The translations under genes were made by a program, and so were the position numbers. Shown piece by piece: positions 6,700-12,588 of a stretch of DNA of 12,588 nt. The DNA is from Phoronis ovalis (lineage: Eukaryota > Phoronida > Phoronidae): the NCBI GenBank assembly GCA_028565635.1, contig JAOXYB010043882.1, positions 1 to 12,588 on the forward strand, read 5' to 3'. Within the stretch, counting starts at the first letter, position 1, and the number at the start of each line of letters is the position of its first letter. The notes beneath the pieces are model-generated. The model made no database searches and was not told where the DNA came from. It worked only from the letters and a program-made list of their open reading frames with translations.

Positions 6700-8840
6700 C
6701 GTTTGGTTTATAGCTAGAATAAGTTGAAACTTAATTAGACGTGTGTTGTAATGGAAAATTTTACACGCTTTAAGACATAACTTTAGAATATTAATTGACC
6801 GCAATCCCTAATGCTGTTTATTTTCTTGATTTATGGATGTAAAATAGGTATACAGCACCAACACATATATAGATGTGCTGTTTTGATTTTATCCGAAAAT
6901 TTAGTCAGGATTTTCTTAAAATTCAAAAATGTGCTATCTGTACTAGTTGAAACTATTAAAATGTTTACTACATTTGTATAAAAAAGAAGCATCTACAGTA
7001 AATTTGAATTTTTTTTATGGATCAAAAATGAACTATCCTGACAATAATGTCATGTGACAAGCCTGCTGGTACTTATTCCGTAGTGGTAAGTGCATCACGT
7101 TGTTTTACAAATCATGTGCGAATATGTTATTCATGCGGACAGTTTCTTACCCGGGAGACAGTTACAAGAAACAAGTGCTGAAAACAATATGTGTCATCAT
7201 CATTGTAAGCAAATTGTATCTTGTCGTGACAATAAAAGCAGGAACTTTTAAAATATGGAATAATTCAGCTGATACCAGATGCTTTGGATAAGGATGAACT
7301 ACTTTCTTACTATGTATACTTGACTGCTTAGATATACTTAAAAAGCCTGGTCCGTTATGTGCATGTTAAGTAAAACCTGTTGTCGATTTGTTTTGCAACC
7401 TGTACTATATTTTAAAAGGGTAAGTATTTTCAAAAAATGCTACTTAACACTCTGATTGAAATGTTTAACGTAAAATCGTTAACAATAAGCGAAGCGTAAC
7501 CGTCGTATATACTGAGGTATAGCTTCATGGTGATGAAACACGTCACATATGTATGCTCTACTGCACTCATGTAACTTTGAAACAAGTTATTAGCCTAACT
7601 AATCTAAGGCAATGTTAGCATGCAAACACGCCTTGATGTAAACATAACAATTACCTATACAGCTTTAAAAAATCTCACCAATCTGTTTCACCACTGATTG
7701 ACAAAGCATAGTAGTTGCAAACGATAAAACCAAAAACTAATTGAAATGTTAACTTGTAGACGGAATAATTACATTTTATTTCAGGTTAATTGTTAATTTT
7801 TAGAAGCTGTGAGAAATAGTTGTAATGATTATTATTGACGTTACAATTTCTTCATCTTTAACTCTTTCTACTGTTTGATGTCTTAAACGTTTTGTGTGAT
7901 TTAGAACTAGGTGTTGGCTGGTATCTGTATTTATCAATTAATTAATAAATAGATTATAGGCACTCCCTGTATTCATCCTAAGCTTACGTTAGACATCTTC
8001 ATGTTTTTTAGTTAAATGAAAAAATACTAATAATGTTACATATGGCACAAGTTATCCATATAGATGTATATTATAATCTGGTAATTCGGGTCAAACTCTC
8101 AAATCGAATATTCTTTCTGTGACGATTACTGTGTGTGTATTTAGAGTCATGTCTATATGCTCCTCCGATGCTCGCCAGGGTTCACAGAGTACAGGACTAA
8201 AAGCATGAGGTAAAGTATTATCCCGGGAGTATTATTTGTGATAATAGACTACAAGCGCATGTGCCCTGTTTACTATGCTCCTTTATTGGCTTTTATTCTC
8301 ATAGTTAAAAAAATAAGAACTTTTTGCATGTCCATTTTGAGTGAATTTTATACTGAATATTAAGGACTGGCAAATATTGGCAATAATATGGGCAGTTTAT
8401 AGTGAAATAGGTCAATCACATAGATCCAAATGGATAGAAAAGCTGATCCTTGATTGGTTAAAATTTCAGACTGGTGCAATCTATATATACACAGATTGAA
8501 TGAGATCTTCATAACTGAAATAGGGATAACTTCATGTGCTTATCAAGAGTGAGATTCGTTTTTGGGCAAGTTTAATAGCTTCTGTACTGTGTGATTTGTC
8601 GAGACCAAGAGATCCGTTGAGAGAGAAAAATACTTTTGGTACCGTACGGGGTCAGAAGCACGATCAAGAAAGTGCATCTCTAAAATTTCAAGCACAGCTT
8701 CCAATGTACGGCAAGGGACCCTAAGGGGCTATAACTTTCCCACCATGTTCAGATTGCTGCAAAATCAAAATCATTTCATCTATTAAATACATATGCAAGT
8801 TGAAGCACTTACTGGCCACAGGTAATTTTGCACATGTTTG
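6700..8840. other. Upstream region of the ADAMTS-like gene; no further gene supported
   Basis: This 2.1-kb stretch lies upstream of the minus-strand promoter. The most coding-like piece is an open frame of about 64 codons at 8531-8724 (plus strand), with less AT bias than its surroundings and containing SRPRDPLREKNTFGTVRG. It has no ATG in frame, no recognisable domain and no obvious splice partner, so it is not called as a gene. Nothing else is supported. Confidence 0.45.
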
Positions 8841-8841
8841 G

Positions 8842-8897
8842 CATGTGGTGGTCAGTTAAGAATAGACGTCATGTGGCGGTCATTTGAGGATAGTCTT
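8842..8897 (+). repeat. 28-bp tandem pair
   Basis: Two adjacent 28-bp units at 8842-8869 and 8870-8897 share 22 of 28 bases by eye. They start CATGTGG(T/C)GGTCA and continue through an ATAG(A/T)C core. The duplication is old. It sits in otherwise featureless AT-rich DNA. Confidence 0.75.
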
Positions 8898-9986
8898 CTC
8901 ATGCATAGCTGTTCCAAAACCCCCCCTGTTAATACAAATGCAAACCAAGCATACATTCGATAGAAATTATAACTTATCAAAATTAAAAATAACTATTTAG
9001 AACTTTTTCCTTTTAATATGATAAGTATATAAAATAAATGTACTGAATTTATTTTTCTATAATTTTATTTCCTCATTTTTTTAAAGTCAGATAACCATTT
9101 ATTTGTAGTGTAATTGAATAGCAGTTTGTACCTACATGAAAACAATAAGTTGGCTGGGGTAAATCAGTTGATAGTCGTTAAAACGTATATATGTTATAAT
9201 TAGACCAAAATGTGCTTAGAAAACCTGTTCAGACTTGCGACTATTTAATATCTGAACATTAACATTCGTAATTACATTTAATTTTTTTCTTAATATTTTT
9301 CTCTCTTGAATCAATTTTTTTGAAACTTTCTTTACTGTGTGTGTAATCGATTAACTTAAACAAGTGTTAATCGTGCCAAATTCCCTTTGATTAATGAAAT
9401 AATAGTTTTTTTAAATATATATGTCTAGAAAGCATATGTATTTAGGAATGGTACCAACGTGTTTGTTTGTAAGTTACATACGCACTTGTGCACTATTCCA
9501 ATGCGATTATTTACTGGGGTCCTTTTGGTCACCTATGATCCTGGCATACCAAACAAGTAGTCATTGTCATTCGTACCAAACATTATATATTTGCATGATT
9601 TTCAAGCATGATGTATCAAATAATTGTCTGTTTTTGTTCTATATAAAATGTCTATAGCTTATCACTAGTATTGTACTGACAATATTTATAAATCTGCATT
9701 GAAATAGTCGAAATTCTTGTTTTTACTCCTTTAGCAAGAACACTGTAAAACTTACATTTTAAACAAGTTTTCAGATTATGGAAACCTGGAATAAAAGAAA
9801 TGCAATTGTATAAAAATAACTCTTGAAATGATCTATCTTTCACCTATTCCACTTCACTATTTCACAAACATATAAAAGGCACAGGTGCGATACTTCTAAT
9901 TTGGATTATGCAGTGAACCTTGATTTGCAGTCAAGTTGGGGAATTGAGATGATCAAAATAATTTTTTTTGTGATTTGAATTGGGTA
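8898..9986. other. No gene seen; AT-rich
   Basis: Frames at 9421-9657 (plus) and 9652-9843 (minus) are compositionally like random AT-rich DNA, with no domains, no splice signals and no neighbours. A stray C-run near 8921-8927 faintly recalls the C-rich arms of the GGGACTGGTC family, but no terminus is present. Confidence 0.5.
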
Positions 9987-9989
9987 TTA

Positions 9990-10140
9990 AGGAACTGTCA
10001 GAAATTATCGCAGGGAGGTTGGTGAATTTCAAAACCATGAAGCGCAAAATCCCCCCCCCCCTCCAGGATTACAGCTACTACCTATTTTAGCTACAACTAC
10101 ATCTTAATCACTATCACAAGTATCATTTATATCATTTATA
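9990..10140 (+). mobile_element. Rearranged, truncated copy of the GGGACTGGTC family
   Basis: The left end GGAACTGTCAGAAATTATCGCAGGGAGGTTGGTG (from about 9990, preceded by TTA at 9987-9989) matches the left end at 2245, including the following TTTCAAAAC and a run of 11 C at 10051-10061. It then jumps to CTACTACCTATTTTAGCTACAACTA (from about 10073), which matches the interior of the 739-bp element near 2639. The copy therefore has an internal deletion of roughly 300 bp relative to 2245-2983. No clear right end follows before the next element end at 10262. Confidence 0.6.
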
Positions 10141-11039
10141 TCTTCTTAAAGTCATCACTTACGAAATTGTAACTTTACAGTGTTTGCGATAAGTCACCCC
10201 TGATTAAAAAGAGAAAATGACAACTACTTAATTGTTCAGAAAACACAAGTCATTAAACTGAGAGACTGGTCAGATATTACCACGGGGATTTGGTGCAAAA
10301 CAGGAGGGGTTGCGATTTTTGTGCAAGGCAAAGGGGGGGGAGTGCGATTTTTTGTGCAAGGGAAAAGGGTGAGTTGTAATTTTTCATGCAAGAAAAAGCC
10401 AAAAATTGTCCCACATACCATCATTTACACTGCAGCTGCTGGGCCCTTACCGGGCCTCAGAGCTTATACAATTTTAATTGTATAAAATAATATTGTTTAA
10501 AATTTTAAATTGTTTAAATTGTATTAAAATAGCTGTTATATATTACCTATTATATATCATATACAATCAACTTCAATGCACATCTGTGCAGGATATGTTT
10601 CCTTCATACAATTTACATAATAATGTTACACAGAGAGAGGTCAGAATTTATTTTTGGGCAGCTAGGGCCAGAAAATAATGAGAGGTAACATTTTTATTTT
10701 TGGGTGCATACCAAAGAGGATGCATGTTAATTTTGGCCTTCGCCATAAACTGAATTATCTTGAACAGTTATTATTCACAAGAGTATACGTAGAACAAATT
10801 AGACTTCAAATATTAATATTAATTATCAATTGGAATGTTTGTATCCTATTTTAATAAATATGAACGTTTTAACTAGGTACATGTATATCAAATAAAAAAT
10901 CTAGTCGTGTTATAACAAGTTTTAAAAGTACTTGACATAGATATTCACGTATATGTTTTCTTTTATTTTCTGAACCACAATTTTAATTGGCATTTTTTTT
11001 CAATTCAGATATTTAAAATGTCTCTAAAATGCACCAGAA

Positions 11040-11324
11040 GCTATAATTTTCCCCCGCGGAAGTACCTCCGGACCCCCCCTTAAATACATACCACCTGGTA
11101 TTTAATAACTAAACAATACATTTTTTAAATAACATGCCACCATGCCTGATAACAGAAAATTTGATTTATTCTAAAATTTCCAATCTGTATACAACAGAAG
11201 TTTAAAGGTATAAAAAGTGGCGCAATGTGTCATGGCAAAAAAGAGTGCAAAAATGCAGATTACAGGAAATCACGTAAAATATGTAAACATTTGTCCGGGG
11301 GCATGCCTCTGGACACACCCAGTT
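11040..11324 (+). repeat. Two diverged direct copies of a CCGGACCCCCC-type motif
   Basis: GCGGAAGTACCTCCGGACCCCCC (about 11056-11078) and GGGGGCATGCCTCTGGACACACCC (about 11297-11320) align in the same orientation. Each is preceded within 25-60 bp by AAAATGCA. They appear to be two degraded copies of one repeat within the centre of the foldback. I cannot name the repeat family. Confidence 0.35.
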
Positions 11325-11399
11325 GCGGTTCGCTCAAATTTATGGGAGGGGGGTTATAATTTTTTGTGCATTTTTGCGCGTCCTGGAAGGGAAAGTTGA

Positions 11400-11463
11400 A
11401 CTTTTTTGTGCACCATGTTTTTTAAATGCACCACTCCCCTGTGGTAATTTCTGACAAGTCCCT
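11400..11463 (+). mobile_element. Extra right terminus of the family inside the foldback
   Basis: TTTTTTGTGCACCATG ... CCCTGTGGTAATTTCTGACAAGTCCCT, followed by AA, is another right end of the GGGACTGGTC family. A G-rich, TTTTTTGTGCATTTTTG-containing stretch at 11345-11390 may be the remains of its left arm, which would make it a very short copy of about 125 bp. A left terminus is not visible. Confidence 0.5.
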
Positions 11464-11516
11464 AATGACGACTAGATCTTTTAATTACCTTATATACATA
11501 TATATAGTTAGTACGT

Positions 11517-11643
11517 TTAAAACTTTCGTATTTTATGATCTCTCACCTCTCAAATTGTACGTCTTATCGTAAACGAAGTTACGATAAGATGTAACATTTA
11601 AATTTAGAGATTAGAAACTATATATAAAATATGAAAGTTTTAA
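11517..11643. repeat. 127-bp near-perfect hairpin (small foldback element)
   Basis: The outer arms TTTAAAACTTTCGTATTTTAT (left) and ATAAAATATGAAAGTTTTAA (right) pair with about one mismatch. The inner arms CTTATCGTAA (11563-11572) and TTACGATAAG (11579-11588) pair perfectly around a 6-nt loop, ACGAAG. The middle is weaker. It lies within the larger foldback and looks like a small MITE or a cruciform-forming repeat. A TTAA or TA target duplication cannot be told from the arm sequence. Confidence 0.7.
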
Positions 11644-11993
11644 CCGACATAAGCTGAGATGTATAGGCTCTGACACTCAGGGTGCCGTTTTGACACCCAA
11701 AAATAAAAATGTTACCTCTCATATTTCTCATCCCTGCCCAAAAATAAATTCTGACCAGTCCCTAGGTAATATTATTATTTAGAATGTATGAAGATAACAT
11801 ATCCTGCACGCATGTACAATGATGTTGGTTGCATATATATGATATGAGTTGAGTACAGCTATTAGCTTCTCCTTGCATGGAAAATGGCCGGCAACCCTCT
11901 TTTGTTATGTACACAAAAATCGCACCCTTCTCTTTCGCACCCCCTGATTTACATCAACCTCCTCCCGTGCCAATAATTTCTGACTAGTGCTTA

Positions 11994-12588
11994 ATAGTGT
12001 ACATCACTATCCCAGCTATCCCTGTTTAATGGAGGATACAAAAATCTTACCTCAACAGCAGTGGCTTCCTAAATTCTAATTATTTCATTCAGTAGAAACA
12101 ATTAGGGAGTATTTTCAATAGAAGTTTCGGCAGTATAAGAAAGTAGCCGATAGAATAAACCGCCGCTAGATCAACAACTTAACCGCATTATATGTTTCAT
12201 GAAAGTATATAATTATATAACATGTCTTTATAGATAATTAATTTAATGAATATGCAAATCCCATAATTATTCTAAAACCATAATGTCCGAATTTTAGTCA
12301 TGAATGAGCAATCTGTGGAAATGCCAGGACCAACAGCTTGACCAACCAGCTATGTAAATTCACGGATTAACACATATGTAATAAATAGTTAAATTTATAA
12401 ACAAAACTTAATTATTATCGGGTGTGCAGGTATAATGCGTGGTTCTAAGAACATATGCACATCATGAGAAGGCAATAAATGTAACCGCACAAGGTATCAT
12501 ATCTCACAAACCCGTTCACAGCTAAGGAGCGAGACCGGTGCCATTCGAAAGAGCGTACCCGACTGGGTATACACCGGCACGCACGGAC
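11994..12588. other. No gene seen; base composition rises at the end
   Basis: Most of this stretch is AT-rich and featureless. From about 12505 to the window end the GC content is clearly higher. A short inverted pair is present, TACCC-GACT-GGGTA (12557-12570), together with CCGGTG/CACCGG flanks. It may be the edge of a gene, a repeat or a small RNA; too little is included to decide. Confidence 0.4.

Larger units (their letters stand above)
10262..11990. mobile_element. 1.7-kb nested foldback element of the GGGACTGGTC family
   Basis: The left end is GAGACTGGTCAGATATTACCACGG (10262). The right end, reverse-complemented, is GCACTAGTCAGAAATTATTGGCACGGG (11990). Inside, the arms stay inverted. 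The 10525-10610 stretch (AATAGCTGT, GTGCAGGATATGTTTCCTTCATAC) pairs with 11786-11860. Further in, the 10631-10707 stretch (AGGTCAGAATTTATTTTTGGGCAG ... GAGGTAACATTTTTATTTTTGGGTG) pairs with 11693-11763. The inner pair ends in a second GGGACTGGTCAG. This is either one element inserted near the centre of another or a family with doubled ends. G-rich, TTTTTGTGCAAGG-containing units occupy 10300-10400 and the mirror at 11890-11960. No intact coding frame is seen. The exact boundaries and target duplication are unclear. Confidence 0.6.

Noticed and set aside
8155-8211. Exon-like stretch reading CSPGFTEYRTKSM with GTAAAG donor at about 8210
   Set aside because: There is no convincing acceptor, homology or neighbouring exon; too short to support.
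9421-9657. 78-codon plus-strand ORF
   Set aside because: It has no domain, no splice context and a composition expected of random AT-rich DNA.
10236-10424. Minus-strand frame rich in CTK and TPPPLP units
   Set aside because: The repeated peptide is the translation of the C-rich subterminal units of the foldback element.
1-12588. CRISPR arrays, bacterial operons, tRNA or rRNA genes
   Set aside because: No regularly spaced repeats, no ribosome binding site plus ORF pairs, and no tRNA T-loop with matching acceptor stem were found by eye; the splice signals show a eukaryotic nuclear sequence.

Overview
This is AT-rich, gene-poor animal nuclear DNA. It has split genes with GT-AG introns, a TATA promoter, a prodomain of a metazoan-only protease family (ADAMTS), and several cut-and-paste element relics. 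Everything was read by eye. The organism cannot be named from this window. The element style and AT content suggest a marine invertebrate, possibly a mollusc or another lophotrochozoan, but that is inference.

The only convincing gene lies on the minus strand at about 6691-5152. It is the 5' end of a secreted ADAMTS-type metalloprotease gene. A TATA box (6691-6683) precedes a leader of about 175 nt with a 9-codon upstream ORF. Next come a 14-codon exon carrying the first part of a signal peptide (6485-6444), a 34-nt microexon that completes it (5940-5907), and a 380-nt exon encoding most of the M12B prodomain (5531-5152). All phases and splice sites agree, giving 152 residues. The catalytic, disintegrin-like and thrombospondin exons are not seen. 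One weak candidate next exon lies at about 4568-4383; otherwise the gene continues beyond position 1.

The flanks are mobile-element debris. A near full-length inverted-repeat element of 621 bp sits between TTAA duplications (840-1468). A second family has ends reading GGGACTGGTCAGAA and TTA target duplications. It has a complete 739-bp copy at 2245-2983 that holds a decayed minus-strand reading frame, a rearranged copy at 9990-10140, one arm at about 298-595, and a large nested foldback at about 10262-11990 that contains a separate 127-bp hairpin. Other repeats are a degenerate AGGTCA-rich repeat (3661-4260), an 18-bp triplet repeat (3136-3189) and a 28-bp tandem pair (8842-8897).

The rest (1-297, 598-839, 1469-2241, 2987-3660, about 6700-8840, 8898-9986 and 11994-12588) shows no gene I can support. 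The short open frames there look like chance or repeat-derived frames.
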